A stretch of 64,000 nucleotides of DNA, taken from positions 496,001 through 560,000 of the forward strand of contig NAJO01000025.1 of assembly GCA_002077065.1 (NCBI GenBank). Reading direction: 5' to 3'. Of the stretch, positions 21,548 to 33,200 are shown one piece after another (position 1 is the first letter of the stretch; each line of letters opens with the position of its first letter). The notes under the pieces were generated by a model that saw only the letters and a program-made list of their open reading frames with translations, searched no databases and had not been told where the DNA came from. The translations under genes and the position numbers were made by a program. The stretch is from Cryoendolithus antarcticus. Lineage: Eukaryota > Ascomycota > Dothideomycetes > Cladosporiales > Cladosporiaceae.

Positions 21548-24500
21548 ATGGCATTCTTCATCTCTCTCCTCCTCGCCCTCACCACCCCCCTCATCTCCGC
21601 CGCAGCTTCAGCGGTGCCCTTCACCTTGTCGCCGTTCCGCCTGGACTTCTCGTTCTGGCATGGCTTTAGGGATGCGGGGTTCACTCGCTGGGAGTGGTAC
21701 TGGGATGAAGCTGACCTGGTGCCGCTCGCTGCGGCCGGCTTCAACGCGGTCCTGGTCGGTGCCTGGGTCTGGGGTGGCGTTCAGCGGGGTTTGGTGAACC
21801 GCGAGCGAGTGACGCGACGGGAGCTGGAGCGTCGGCAGCAGAACGAGCAGCGCCAGATAAACGCTGTCAACAGTGAACGGGACAGGGCTGATGCGAATGC
21901 TGCTCAGCTGGCTGCTGTGCTGGCTCAACGCAACTTGCGCGAGGACTTGGCTGTGAGACGCGCGACAGCTGCTGAGAGACGCGCTGAACAGATGCAGACC
22001 GCAGTCGATGATGCGATTGTGAATGAGCGAGCCTGGGGCCAACAGCTGCGGACCGAGCAACGACATCGCGCTAATGATCGAGCAACGATTGAGAGGCTCG
22101 AGGAAGAGCGCAATGATCCGACGCAATTCCCTACGGCCGCTCAGACACAGATCACGCAGCTTCAGACCGCGCTTACACAGCAGCGCACTACAGCCACTCA
22201 GGCTCAAACTGATAGCGGAACGAGGATCTCGAAATTGCAGGCAGAAGTCACTGCGCTCAAGAAAGCTGATGCAGACAAGGCTGCTGAGGACGCAGCTGCC
22301 GCGGAGAAAGCAGCGGCCAAAGCAGCATCAGCGAAGAACGCAGCTACTCAGACTATACGCTCTCGAACGAGCACCTATGCATCGACCGAGACTCAGACCC
22401 AAGAAGAGGTCAAAGAGGTCAAAAAACCGCTTCCGACCAGTGCTGCAGGCACTCAAACCGAGGGAGACTCCGAAGCCGAGAAGCTGAAAGCTGAGAAAGA
22501 GAGGCTCGTGAAGCAGATAGCCAGGATGCATCGAAATTCGCGAGTCAGAGACGAGGAAGCAGATGGGCTAGCGCAGAAGTTGGAGGAGCTGACGAACGAC
22601 AACGACAAGCTCGATGAAAAGGTCAAAGCGTTGGAGACCGCCTTGAAAGCTGAGAAGGAAAAGCAGACTCTTGATGCTCCGGCCCGCACTCGTGCAGCAC
22701 CCATACCAGCATCAAGTGCTCAGACCAGCAAGAAGAGTCCGGCAATCGTGCTGACCACGGCACTTACAGGCGCGAGACCATACGGCCAAAATACAGCGTT
22801 AACCTCCAACGCGCCGCAGTCCGCTGGGTCAAGTAGCCAAACTGCCCCTGCCATGAGACCTGCCGCCCCGACAGCCATTGCGTCAACCCCGTACGCAGCT
22901 CTTGAATCTCACGACGGGCCTATGACGCCAGGTTTGGCGGCGATGTTCGATACGCACGTGCAGAAGAAATCCTTGCGAGTTCCCGATTCGCCATCATCAT
23001 CACCAGCGCCAACTGGTATAGGTCAGGCTCCAGTCCCCAACACGGGTAATTTCAGGGATGACGACTCCGATGAAGACCTGTACGGCCCTGCAAGTCCGAA
23101 GAAAGCGAAGGCCAAGGCCGACTCGCCTGCACAGGAGCCTGCAGCGAAGTTTGCAACGGGACCGGCACCCCCTCCAAAATGCTGGCCTGAATCCCCCGCA
23201 AAGCCTAAGAAAGACGATGATGACGATTCTGGCCCAGAGGAAGGTCCAGATGCTGGAGAATCGCGAATCAAGGTAGCTTCAGGCGCGGTGACGCCTGCAG
23301 CGGGTGTCACTACGGAGAAAGCTCAGTCGCAGCCCACCAACGATGGTAGTGTCGAGCCTACGGAGGAGCAGACTTGGTCTCACCAGCCAGAGGAGGCTGA
23401 GACCTCGTCCTCGACAGTGCAGACTCAATCGCAGCAGCCAGTGGAGGCTGTGGGCGAGTCTGTCGCTGGGCAAGCGTCGTCGCAATCCGCCACTCCGCTT
23501 CCAACGGCAAGCACAGACAATAAGCTCGAATCAAAGATTCCGACTCAGCAGCCAGAGGAGGCCGAGGAGGAGTCCGCCGAGGAGTCGACTCAGCAGGTTG
23601 AAGAGGCAACTGCACAAGCTGCGCGTCCTATCAAGCGCACTCGGAAAAGTGTGCGCTCTGAGGAGCCAGAGAATCCTGCAGTCGGTACTGCCACAGAGCA
23701 GTCGTCATCTCGAAACAGCTTGTCACCAGCGTTCGAGGCACCCGAACATCAGCCCATGTCGCACGTAACGCCTCAGCAGCTAGCGGAGGCTGAGGTGGAG
23801 TCTGTCGACGAGAACGAGGAGCTTGTGATAGCGCCAGTCGTCAAAGATGAGCGACGTTGGCCAGGGGAGGACGATCCACATCAACCCGATACGTTCCAAC
23901 GAGCACGTAGAGCGACTGATAGGGAGATCGCGATTAGGAACGTGAAGCCTCTCAGAAGGCGCACTCGACCCCAGCAGCCAACGGAGGCTACGGTCGCGCC
24001 GGTTGCAACTGCACCGTTGTCCGCACAACCTGCGCAGCCAGAGGAGGATGAGGTCAAGCCGGCTGTCAGTATGACTTCGGCAACGCAGCGAACACACCCA
24101 ACGGAGACAGAAGCCAAGCCTGCACAGACTCCAGCGCGGCCAACCCAGCCGCAGCCAACAGATGCGGACATGGATGCTCTATGCAGTGGCTTCGGCAATC
24201 TGGCTACCGGCACGCCGGAGCAGAAGCAGACGCCGGTGAAGACGAAGACGAGGCTACTCCTTGAGTCTATCCTCGATTCAAGCCCTGCATCAGCGCCTCC
24301 GCCTAGCCCCGTGCGTCAGACTACACCAGCACCTGCAGCTGTTGCAGTAGCAGCGACGCTCGCGGTACTAACGCACGCTCCTCAGCCGACGCCTGATCCT
24401 CAATCAACGTCTGCTCCTCAGCAAACGCCTGCTCCGGCACCTAGGCGTGCTCCATGGCGACCATCGACACCTCTGCAGCAACAGCAACAGCCAAGTGCCG

Positions 24501-26845
24501 CGCCAGGCCCTGCGTTCAACCCTATACAGAGCTCGCCCAAGTCTACACCTCCACAAGCAAAGCAGGATGATGGCACCGATGCAATGGACGCTGAGTCGAC
24601 TGGCAACGCAGCAGAGTTCAAGTTCGAGAACACTCAGACCAGCAGTGGCGACGTTGAGATGGAGAGTCAGCCAACGCCACAGCAGCAACAGGACTTACCT
24701 GCAGTAGCAACAGAGGACGAGCTCCTAGCTGCTCCCACAGCAACGCCTATCTCTGCCCAGGCACCATTTGGCCTAGGCGTCTCTCAGCCTCCTACCTTCA
24801 CACAGTCTTGTACGAAATTGGGTAACCCGATCACGAACTTTGGAGGCTTTGATAGCTTTAGCTCCAGCAGGCCAGTTACCTCGAGGCCGGCTGCGCCGAC
24901 GCGGAGACGTGGCAATGCACAAGTGAGGACCAACGCAGGGCGCGCAGGTCAGAGACCGCGGGACTATAGCCCTGACAGCAACTACAGAGCGCCGCCCATC
25001 AACTTTTCCGGCATCCCACTGAATCCTTTTGGTTCATCCTCTAGCACCTCGAGTCAGGCTCATGTACCTCAGATCGACCCTGCTCTATCGAACGCTCATG
25101 CTTCGAACGTGCCATTTGTAACGGAGCGCCCAAGGACTGATGAGCACATGAGAGATGATTGCGAGGAGCCGGATTCGTCCGAGATCGTGATGGGAGATCA
25201 CTTGCAGAGTCAGCAGCAAGGGCAAGCCAACACGACACAAGTGAGTGCATCCCCATCAAGCGCTACTGTGACTCAGAATCCAGTGGTGCCAGCGAGCTCA
25301 AGTGCTGGCATAGAGGAAGATGACGACGACTGGGAGAAAAGCGGTCCAGAAGACGTCGATGGCGATGATCCAGCAGTGCGTGTAGCGCTCTGCCGCTCGC
25401 CTAATGAACCTGTCCGATCTACCGAGGCTTCCACTGAGGCGCCCCGTCGCAGGACACGTGCTGAGATCCAAGCTATGATGGACAATCCTGCAAACTACGG
25501 CAACAGCGACGAAGAGGAAGAGGACGAGACGATGGGTGATGATGCACCTGCTGGTCAAGAGGCGCCATTTTGTTCTCGTCCCAGGCGCACATCGTCAGAG
25601 GAGTCGAGCTTCAGTGGCTTTCACGTACCACAGGCTCAGAGACCCCGCCGTGGCTCCGATGATGCGATTGGGGAGTACGCGGATGATGAGGATGTCACGC
25701 GCCAAATCAATGACATGACCGTCGGTGATCCAGGCTTTGATGATGAGTGGTTAGAGAACCAGGACAACTTCAAGACCTCTGAGGAGGATCATGCGCAGTT
25801 GACGTTTATCTTCGACGTGGATATCTACGGCGACGACAGTCCTACTGAGGCACCATCAGGCGGAGACCAGCAGAGTGAGGAACAAGCAGCTGACGACGGC
25901 TATTTCGACGATGACGAGCCTTTGCGAGATTCCGATACTGGTAAGGTGATCACTGAAACATATGAGCCAAGACGCCCGGAGGCAACGGGTGACTTGCGTT
26001 TTACCGGGATGGGTACGCATCATGCTGATGGGACCTACACGAGAGATCCGACAGTACCTTATGCGCAACAGTCCGCTTTTCAAGCTCGCCAGATAGCACG
26101 CACTCGTACCCGTCGCGCTGATGCAGCTCCTCTTGCTGGGTCCACAAGTCCCAGTAGGATTCGACAATCATTCTTCACCGTTGCGGTGGAGCCTCCAGCT
26201 GCTGCGCCTACACCTCCAATCTTCTTCACGCCAGCGAACGCAGCTGCGAACGGCGGCGAGCTCGAAGCCCGGCGCAGGATGGAGGAGAGTGCTGCTGAGC
26301 GGGCGATCTTTCACGTGCCAGAGATCCTGCCTCAAGCACCAGCTGCGCCCAGAAGGACATCCCGTCTCCCACCTCCTACCCGACGGACTCGCCAGCAGAC
26401 TCGAGCAGGGACGCCCAAACCATCTGGCTCAGTATTGAAAGACGAGACTGATCCGAAGCTCCTTGTTCCTCAGCATCAACTCCCTGCAAATCCGACGATA
26501 AATCAGGAATTTGACCACGCAGTGCGTACTAATGGGCCATGCACCAACGGAGTCGGGCATGATCCCGCCTCCCAGGGACACGAGGCACCGCCACCAGCTA
26601 TATCTCGTGATGGGGAAGAGGAGATCTGCCGACTGCATGGAGTCCAGCAATGGGAGCATTTTGGTGGGCTATGCTCGAAATGCTACACCGAGGGGGCGCG
26701 TGGGAGAGCTGAGAAGCAAAGGGCAGAGGACGCCGAGGAGCAGAGGGAGAAGCGGAGGAGGCAGGAAACCTATGCGGAGACGGAGAAGAACAAAAAAGGA
26801 CGTTTTGATCCCGAAGACGACGAGGAGATGAGTGAGGAGGAGTAG
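21548..26845 (+). CDS. Giant membrane-anchored coiled-coil/disordered protein with A20-like C-terminal finger
   Basis: Family not recognised. From the ATG at 21548 (good context, followed by a signal-like MAFFISLLLALTTPLISAA) it encodes 1,765 aa in one exon. Residues 1–24 look like a signal peptide. Residues 30–51 carry the motif LDFSFWHGFRDAGFTRWEWY, and 58–77 form a hydrophobic segment followed by basic residues. Two long coiled coils follow (about 90–195 and 310–375), then about 1,300 disordered, acidic, Q/P/E-rich residues with recurring QQPEEAE units. Near the end, C1694-x2-H1697-x11-C1709-x2-C1712 (…GLCSKCY) has the spacing of an A20 zinc finger with His in place of the second Cys. The N-terminal motif and layout are shared with the gene at 49218–50228. 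A single-pass membrane scaffold is inferred. Confidence 0.8.
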   Translation: MAFFISLLLALTTPLISAAASAVPFTLSPFRLDFSFWHGFRDAGFTRWEWYWDEADLVPLAAAGFNAVLVGAWVWGGVQRGLVNRERVTRRELERRQQNEQRQINAVNSERDRADANAAQLAAVLAQRNLREDLAVRRATAAERRAEQMQTAVDDAIVNERAWGQQLRTEQRHRANDRATIERLEEERNDPTQFPTAAQTQITQLQTALTQQRTTATQAQTDSGTRISKLQAEVTALKKADADKAAEDAAAAEKAAAKAASAKNAATQTIRSRTSTYASTETQTQEEVKEVKKPLPTSAAGTQTEGDSEAEKLKAEKERLVKQIARMHRNSRVRDEEADGLAQKLEELTNDNDKLDEKVKALETALKAEKEKQTLDAPARTRAAPIPASSAQTSKKSPAIVLTTALTGARPYGQNTALTSNAPQSAGSSSQTAPAMRPAAPTAIASTPYAALESHDGPMTPGLAAMFDTHVQKKSLRVPDSPSSSPAPTGIGQAPVPNTGNFRDDDSDEDLYGPASPKKAKAKADSPAQEPAAKFATGPAPPPKCWPESPAKPKKDDDDDSGPEEGPDAGESRIKVASGAVTPAAGVTTEKAQSQPTNDGSVEPTEEQTWSHQPEEAETSSSTVQTQSQQPVEAVGESVAGQASSQSATPLPTASTDNKLESKIPTQQPEEAEEESAEESTQQVEEATAQAARPIKRTRKSVRSEEPENPAVGTATEQSSSRNSLSPAFEAPEHQPMSHVTPQQLAEAEVESVDENEELVIAPVVKDERRWPGEDDPHQPDTFQRARRATDREIAIRNVKPLRRRTRPQQPTEATVAPVATAPLSAQPAQPEEDEVKPAVSMTSATQRTHPTETEAKPAQTPARPTQPQPTDADMDALCSGFGNLATGTPEQKQTPVKTKTRLLLESILDSSPASAPPPSPVRQTTPAPAAVAVAATLAVLTHAPQPTPDPQSTSAPQQTPAPAPRRAPWRPSTPLQQQQQPSAAPGPAFNPIQSSPKSTPPQAKQDDGTDAMDAESTGNAAEFKFENTQTSSGDVEMESQPTPQQQQDLPAVATEDELLAAPTATPISAQAPFGLGVSQPPTFTQSCTKLGNPITNFGGFDSFSSSRPVTSRPAAPTRRRGNAQVRTNAGRAGQRPRDYSPDSNYRAPPINFSGIPLNPFGSSSSTSSQAHVPQIDPALSNAHASNVPFVTERPRTDEHMRDDCEEPDSSEIVMGDHLQSQQQGQANTTQVSASPSSATVTQNPVVPASSSAGIEEDDDDWEKSGPEDVDGDDPAVRVALCRSPNEPVRSTEASTEAPRRRTRAEIQAMMDNPANYGNSDEEEEDETMGDDAPAGQEAPFCSRPRRTSSEESSFSGFHVPQAQRPRRGSDDAIGEYADDEDVTRQINDMTVGDPGFDDEWLENQDNFKTSEEDHAQLTFIFDVDIYGDDSPTEAPSGGDQQSEEQAADDGYFDDDEPLRDSDTGKVITETYEPRRPEATGDLRFTGMGTHHADGTYTRDPTVPYAQQSAFQARQIARTRTRRADAAPLAGSTSPSRIRQSFFTVAVEPPAAAPTPPIFFTPANAAANGGELEARRRMEESAAERAIFHVPEILPQAPAAPRRTSRLPPPTRRTRQQTRAGTPKPSGSVLKDETDPKLLVPQHQLPANPTINQEFDHAVRTNGPCTNGVGHDPASQGHEAPPPAISRDGEEEICRLHGVQQWEHFGGLCSKCYTEGARGRAEKQRAEDAEEQREKRRRQETYAETEKNKKGRFDPEDDEEMSEEE
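23381..24053 (+). repeat. Degenerate Q-Q-P-x-E-A repeat region in coding sequence
   Basis: Within the giant protein, about seven imperfect copies of a heptad-like unit recur every 15–65 residues: HQPEEAE, QQPVEAV, QQPEEAE, QQVEEAT, QQLAEAE, QQPTEAT, QPEEDE. At DNA level the better copies share a CAGCAGCCAGAGGAGGC-like core. The units are dispersed, not tandem, which suggests old duplication followed by drift. Confidence 0.6.
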
Positions 26846-27076
26846 TTTGGTGGTGCTGGGATCGCGGCTTGAGGCCTGCGCTGTGTTCAAGTCAAGTTCT
26901 TGTCGCTTTTGTATGCATCGAACAACATTCTCCTCATGAATAAGCTCCACCAGAACCACCCCACTTTCTGTCCCTCAACACCGACGCTAGTATATTGCTC
27001 TGTCCGAACAACACTCGGTCAGTCAACCTTGCTCGTAGAACAGTGAACACCGACGTCCGGCGTACTGTCATACAAG

Positions 27077-28412
27077 ATGTCACTGACACTCCTACCCAGG
27101 CGCGCCGCCCTGCTACTCTCCATCCCCCGGATACGGCAGTTCAGTACCGTAGTCGACGATGCCTTTTCGCCGGTCTCGTCGAGCGGCGTCCCACCGCCAC
27201 CGACGGCGAGGCAGGGGAATGCCTTGAGAGATGCTGTCAATGCTAAGGCGCCGAGATTCGACTGGTCGAAGGAACAGATTCGAGAGATATACAACACACC
27301 GCTTATGGAGCTGGCATTTCAATCGGTATGTGAGACAGACATAAGTCGAGGTTACTAAGTCATGGACTGACAGTGGATAAGGGGACGTTGCACAGAAGAT
27401 TTCACTCGCCGTCAGCGGTTCAGATGTGCACGCTCATGAACATCAAGACTGGTGGGTGCAGCGAGGACTGCTCGTACTGCGCTCAGAGCTCGCGGTACGA
27501 CACTGGTGAGTTCACGATTCCCACAGCTCGCTACGAGCTCGATCTGACAGTACATCAGGCCTCAAAGCAACGAAGATGTCACCAGTAGACGACGTCCTCT
27601 CAGCAGCTCGGATAGCAAAGTCCAACGGCAGCACACGTTTCTGCATGGGAGCTGCGTGGAGAGATATGCGAGGTCGGAAGACAAGTCTCAAGAACGTCCG
27701 CGCGATGGTCGAAGGTATCCGAGCAATGGACATGGAAGTCTGTGTGACTCTCGGAATGATCGACCAAACGCAGGCCGATGAGCTCAAGGATGCCGGTCTG
27801 ACTGCTTACAACCACAACCTCGACACATCACGAGAGCACTACCCTAGCGTGATAACGACGCGGACGTACGACGAGCGGCTGCAGACACTGGACCACGTCC
27901 GGAAAGCTGGGCTGAACGTGTGCTCTGGCGGCATCCTCGGTCTCGGCGAGAAGCCCGAAGACCACGTGGGTCTGATCTACACAATGGCCAACCTTCCTGC
28001 ACACCCCGAATCGTTCCCAGTCAACGCTCTAGTGCCCATAAAAGGTACGCCACTCGGCGATGACCCAACGAAGAAGCGCATAACCTTCGACGCTATTCTT
28101 CGCACAATCGCCACAGCTCGTCTCGTCATGCCGGCGACTATCGTGCGAATAGCAGCAGGCCGGACGACCATGAGCGAGGCAGAGCAAATTCTGTGCTTTA
28201 GTGCTGGAGCTAATGCAGTCTTCACGGGCGAGAAGATGTTGACGACTGAAGCTGTGGGGTGGAGCGAAGACAAGGTCATGTTCGAGAAATATGGTCTCAC
28301 GCCTATGAAGCCCTTCGAGAGGGGTGCTTTCAGAGGCAGTAGTTGGGAGAGCTTAAAGGAGGGTGTTATGGGTAGCCAGGAGGTGAGGGAAAGTGCTGCG
28401 GCGGCTGCATAG
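27077..28412 (+). CDS. BIO2: Biotin synthase
   Basis: Exons 27077–27325, 27382–27505 and 27559–28412 encode 408 aa; the introns are 56 and 53 nt. The first intron most likely ends at ATAAG, which gives the conserved …[13 protein letters not shown] junction; ending it at the earlier GACAG would add four codons. A basic, Ser-rich N-terminus suggests mitochondrial import. The radical-SAM cluster motif is [16 protein letters not shown] (CxxxCxxC), followed by [16 protein letters not shown] and [13 protein letters not shown]. The C-terminal half carries the second Fe-S site residues, including the RIAAGRTTM arginine. The enzyme inserts sulfur into dethiobiotin in the last step of biotin synthesis. 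I see no other biotin genes next to it. Confidence 0.95.
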
Positions 28413-28881
28413 GTAGGCTGGTCATCAGAGGCGGCGGTGCAGCGCGAAAGAGAGTCAAAGCGCACATAGAACTCACCTGTATAGACAACGGAATATCGTA
28501 GACTCCGTTGATCAAGTGTCGTGACTCGGATTCTTGACCAATCCGAAGACTATCCCGTCTTACATATTGTAGCAGAAGCAGTCCCTTCGCCCAATTTCCG
28601 TGGAGAGCTGGAGCAACGTCGCACTCTGATTCATACAATATTACGAACTTGGTCTTTCCAATCATTCCCACACATCCAAGAGTTTACTGGAATAGCGAAA
28701 TCACTGTGACTGGCTCATTGTCATTGTGACTCAAAGCCATTCAGGACTCAAGGGCCGCGACCTCCAAGCACAGTGAGTACACAGGTCTCGCTCACACTCA
28801 CTCGTCTCGACCTGCGTACCATACAGCTCTCACGACGCGATCGAGATTCAGAGACATATTACCAAACAGCTCGTCGCCATC
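28413..28881. other. Intergenic, upstream of TPT1
   Basis: These 469 bp separate biotin synthase from the tRNA 2'-phosphotransferase and hold the latter's promoter. No gene or named element is recognised. Confidence 0.5.
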
Positions 28882-29751
28882 ATGGCCCGCGGCGGCGGCC
28901 GCAGCGGCGGTAGTCGCCCACCCGTCACACGGAACACGCAGATCTCGAAAACCATGTCCTGGCTTCTCCGTCACGGCGCCGAGAAAGAAGGCCTTGCTTT
29001 CACATCTTCTGGCTTCCTCGCAGTCTCCGCAGTGCTGCAGAATCAAAAGCTAAAGTCTTTGAAAGTAACCTTCGATGAGGTCAAGGAAGTCGTCAAAGAG
29101 GATGCAAAGGGTCGATTCCTGCTTGTTACTGCTGCGTCGTTGGCAGGTAGTAGCGAGGAGGAAAAGACTATTTCTGAAGTCACTGGGCAGATAGACGAAA
29201 GTTCCAACGACCCGAAAGACTGGCTTATCCGAGCCAACCAAGGACACAGTCTCAAGATCGACGATGCCGATGGTCTCCTCACTCCGATTACCGCTGAGAA
29301 CTTGCCAGCAATGGCCGTCCACGGCACCTCTCGCTCTGCCTGGCCTCTGATCCTCGCCAGTGGCGGTCTGAAACCCATGGGAAGGAATCACGTCCACTTC
29401 GCCACCGGTCTCCCGTCAGCCTGGTCGAAGCCTCAAACCCAATCCGCCGACAGCGTAGCTGCGGTCGACGATGAGACAGCGAAGGCGGCTGTCGTCAGTG
29501 GCATGAGGAATTCGAGTAGCGTGCTCGTTTATCTTGACCTCGCGAAGGCGTTGGAGAAGGGCATCAAGTTTGGGCTGAGCGACAATGGAGTTGTGTTGAC
29601 GGAGGGCAATGAGCAGGGCCTCGTGCCGGTCCAAGTGTTTAGCAGAGTGGAGGAAAGGGGTGGAGAGGGGTTGATCTTGGTTGAGGGCGGGAAGGCCGTG
29701 AAGGAGACGCCCGAAGGTTGGGCCAGAGGAAAGGGGAAAGGCAAGGGCTGA
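28882..29751 (+). CDS. TPT1: tRNA 2'-phosphotransferase
   Basis: This single-exon gene encodes 289 aa. The protein is a KptA/Tpt1 family member: TMSWLLRHGAEKEGL carries the first catalytic Arg-His, WLIRANQGHSLKID the second conserved Arg and His, AVHGTSRSAWPLI the third Arg, and GRNHVHFATGLP the fourth. Tpt1 removes the 2'-phosphate left at the splice junction after yeast-type tRNA ligation, transferring it to NAD+ and forming ADP-ribose 1'',2''-cyclic phosphate. The N-terminus is Gly/Arg-rich and the C-terminus ends in a Lys/Gly run (RGKGKGKG). The four catalytic residues are intact, so it should be functional. Confidence 0.93.
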   Translation: MARGGGRSGGSRPPVTRNTQISKTMSWLLRHGAEKEGLAFTSSGFLAVSAVLQNQKLKSLKVTFDEVKEVVKEDAKGRFLLVTAASLAGSSEEEKTISEVTGQIDESSNDPKDWLIRANQGHSLKIDDADGLLTPITAENLPAMAVHGTSRSAWPLILASGGLKPMGRNHVHFATGLPSAWSKPQTQSADSVAAVDDETAKAAVVSGMRNSSSVLVYLDLAKALEKGIKFGLSDNGVVLTEGNEQGLVPVQVFSRVEERGGEGLILVEGGKAVKETPEGWARGKGKGKG

Positions 29752-30253
29752 GAGACACTCACTCCCTCCTCCGAGTCATCTGAAAGTCCGCCTCCTCAGA
29801 TCGATGCTCTGAACGGCCGATGGAATGCTGTGTTCATTAGTGCTCAGCGCAGAGGACGAGCGAACAGCCCTGTTAGTCCTGCATGACTTGGCAAGTGTGT
29901 ATCAGCGGAAAGACCTCGACCGGCGCGACTTGTCTGTAAATTAGGCTGTATGCTCTGGCAACAGTGCAGCACGGGCAACGAAGTGACGGACCATACTCCC
30001 GCGGGACGATCTGGAAGGATGTGAGAAGAAAATCGAATAAATCAAGTGTACACTGATGTTACAAGTATGCTACAACCATCTCCCATGTCCTTCAAGCGCC
30101 TCGGAGTCGAGATCAGCTACTATATACAGGTCTCACCACACGAGCCTCTGAACACGCCATGAGCCTGCAGCAGCATGTCGTTTGCATCGAGCTGCGCGCT
30201 CAGCACCAGCGGAAGCACTAAGTTGCGTTGGAACTCCCTTTCCTCGAGTCGTC
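29752..30253. other. Intergenic between convergent genes
   Basis: These 502 bp lie between the 3' ends of TPT1 and the minus-strand CLU1. They should contain both 3' untranslated regions. Nothing else is recognised. Confidence 0.5.
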
Positions 30254-33200
30254 TTACGCAGCAGTGCCCGCGGCAGCCCTAGTCCTCCTCTTCGGGTTCG
30301 CCTTGCCCTTCCCACCAGCGCCACCACTTTGCTTCCCTTTCCCACCCTGTCCCTCGCCATTGATATATTTCAACAGCTCGTCCAGACTCCTCTGATCAGT
30401 GAACCCCGGCACAGCAGTTGTAGCGCCCGAAGTCACCGCTCCGTTCGGCCGGCTCAGAGAGCCATTCACAGCCGCAGCTAGACTATTGGGTCCACTCGAG
30501 CCACCGGCACGCATCGACAACAGACGCCTATTTTGCATGACTTGCTGTGCCTGCTTCGCCTGGCTGACAGCAGAATGCGTCAGCGTCTCGAGCCACGTCT
30601 CCGCTTCACGCGTGTTCTGGTTTGTAGCGCCCAGCTCGGTCTTGAAGATGTTGTAGCTCTCGCGCATCTTGCCGACAGCGGACTTGGAGTCCTGGTCTAG
30701 TGCCAAAGCCTGCGCGAGCTGGAAGAGAAGGGTGGCAGAGTGCACTGAAGACTTTCCGGTGATCTCTTCGGATAGTGAGAGCGAGGCTTCGAACCAGAGA
30801 CGCGACGAGTGGAAGAGCTTTAGTGTCTGTAGCATGACTGCAGCGTTGTTGACCGTCGTCATCGCGTCCGGGTGGCGAGATCCGTAGACGATGTTCCATA
30901 GATTCAGGGCGTGGTGTACCAGCGCGAGAGCATTCCGGGAGTTGCCAACCGCGTGCTCGAAGAGTGAGAGGTTGAGGTAAGCCAGTATCGTCTCTGTCGA
31001 GTCCACACCCAGGGTGCGCTCGGAGACGATTACTGCTTTCCGTGCGAGCTCGACAGCGCCGGCCTTCTCATCAAGGCCGTAGTAGATTGTGCTCAAAGCA
31101 TAGTAAACTCTGGCGACTTCTGGGTGGAGTATGCCGTAGATCTGCTCGTGCAGACTAAGAGACTCCATTAGCAGCTCAAGACCGAGATCCTTCTGGTTCT
31201 GGCCGATCGCCACACGGCCAGCGTCGAGCGCCTCCTCAGCCAACACACTGCGTGGCGACGCCTGCTTGACAAGAGGGACTGTGTTGAGAACGTCGTCTGG
31301 GCGGAACGTAGTCGGCGTGGCTGTGGGTGACGTGGCTGACCGTGCGGGCGAGTGATCGGTATGCTTCTTCTTCTTCGACTTGCTCGACTTGGTGCCATTT
31401 GTCTCGCTGTGCGTGCCGTTGGTCTGCGGTACCTTTAGTGAGTCCGTCGAAGCCTTGGCTTGCAGCTGATTAGTCTGAGGCGACACTATTGCGGTCTCCT
31501 TGCGAAATGTGTATGCCTTTGCCTCGAGCTGGAAGCCGAGCTTCAGAGATACTTCTCTCAGCATTTGGAGCTCCTTGCCTTCCTGCACAAGCGACCCGTC
31601 GATACCAATGCGGTATCTCAACGCCACTTGCTGCACAATTTCCTCTTTCAGACTTACAGGGCTCACCTTCTCAAAGCTGAAGTCGATGTCAGGGAAGAGA
31701 CTTCTCAGCTCGTCGTCAACGTCTGCCACCGGTCTTGCGTTGACTTCGCTACCCAGTAGACAATTGAGCAGATGACTTATGCAACTCGCTGAGAAGCACG
31801 GCGGCAGCGCCTTCAAGTGCTTGTTTGCAATATGCTTGAAAGCCCGAGTGACCATCTCCTGCTGGCATAGCATACGCAGTGCCTTCATCCTCGTTCCCTG
31901 CGATTCCTTTTGTTCGATCTCCTCAGCCAGACGAGCCAGCCCACCCAGATACCGCACGTTCACGCCTCGCTTGTGCAACATGTTGCTCAATGCGGCGCCG
32001 TCTATCGGGAAGCCGGTCTCGCCCTCTTGCAGCTCGGTGAGTAGCCTTGGGATTACATCTTCTAGCATATATGCGCAGACTGCGCGGACATCAGCCTCAT
32101 CCTGCTCGTAGATCGCTTTCTCTTCGTCGTCTTGAGGCTGCTGGCCGGAGAAGACATCGGGATTCAGCGTGAAAGAGAAGCCGGAAATGTCGACTGCTTC
32201 TTGCTTTGGCTGCTCGTCTTCAGCTGGCTTCTCTTCAGAAGCGCCGTTCGTAAGCTGCGTGTCGCCGTTCTCTGTCTTCTCTCCATGTTTCGATGCATCG
32301 TGGCCGTTCGTGATCGCTTTCTCGGATTTCTTCATATCCCGCGATTTCAGCTCCTTCGCGATGAACTCCCGTAGCTTCTTGATCCGGTAGCTTTCCACGA
32401 GCTCCGGTCGCAGCACAGTCATCCTATGAGGGTACCGCTTCCCATCCTCGGCATCGGATGCTCGGTGTCGATCGAGCCATGCGATGTCCAATGGTGTCAC
32501 GCGATACAGGTCAAGCACATACTTCCTTCCGTCTGTGCCAAGCAAGCCCTTCGTCTCGACTGAAGCCTCAAGCTCATGCTTCTTCGACTCCTTGTCCCAT
32601 ACAGCGTGCTTCCGCACTCGCATCTGCTTGCTTAGCTCTGCGAAGGGCTTCACGAACGCTTCATGCGAAGCGATGACATCCTTGCCCTCCACACCTCCGT
32701 AATCGATCTGGTGCTCGCCCGGGTCTCGCTGCTTGAAGATGCCAGGTACGATGCTTTGACCGACTATGCGCTTTCCGAGGTAATCCACTACCACCGTGCC
32801 GGGTGTGAACAGTCCAGTGATGTCCATCTGATTCACAGCTTGCACACCCTGTACGTCTTTGCCAACGGCGACCCGCGCAGCCTCGTCGCCGCCATCGCTA
32901 GCGAACGTACCCACGCCGTCCGCGCCGAAGGAGTAGAACACGTTGTTGTACACGAAGATCTGCGCATCTTTCGCCTCGGTCGGGTTGAGCGGCTGGACTT
33001 CACCTCGGGCAACCAAGCACGCTCCACGAACCGCAGCCTCGTTGTACTCCGCAAACAGCTTACTCGTAAGTCGCTCTCGAAACACGCGATCTTGTACCGT
33101 CTCTTTCGGGAGCTCACGTGTGGACTGGAACTCCTCATTCCAGTCTCGCAATGTCTCCATGTTCTCTGCGCCAGCCAAAAGGTATGACTCCTGTGATCGC

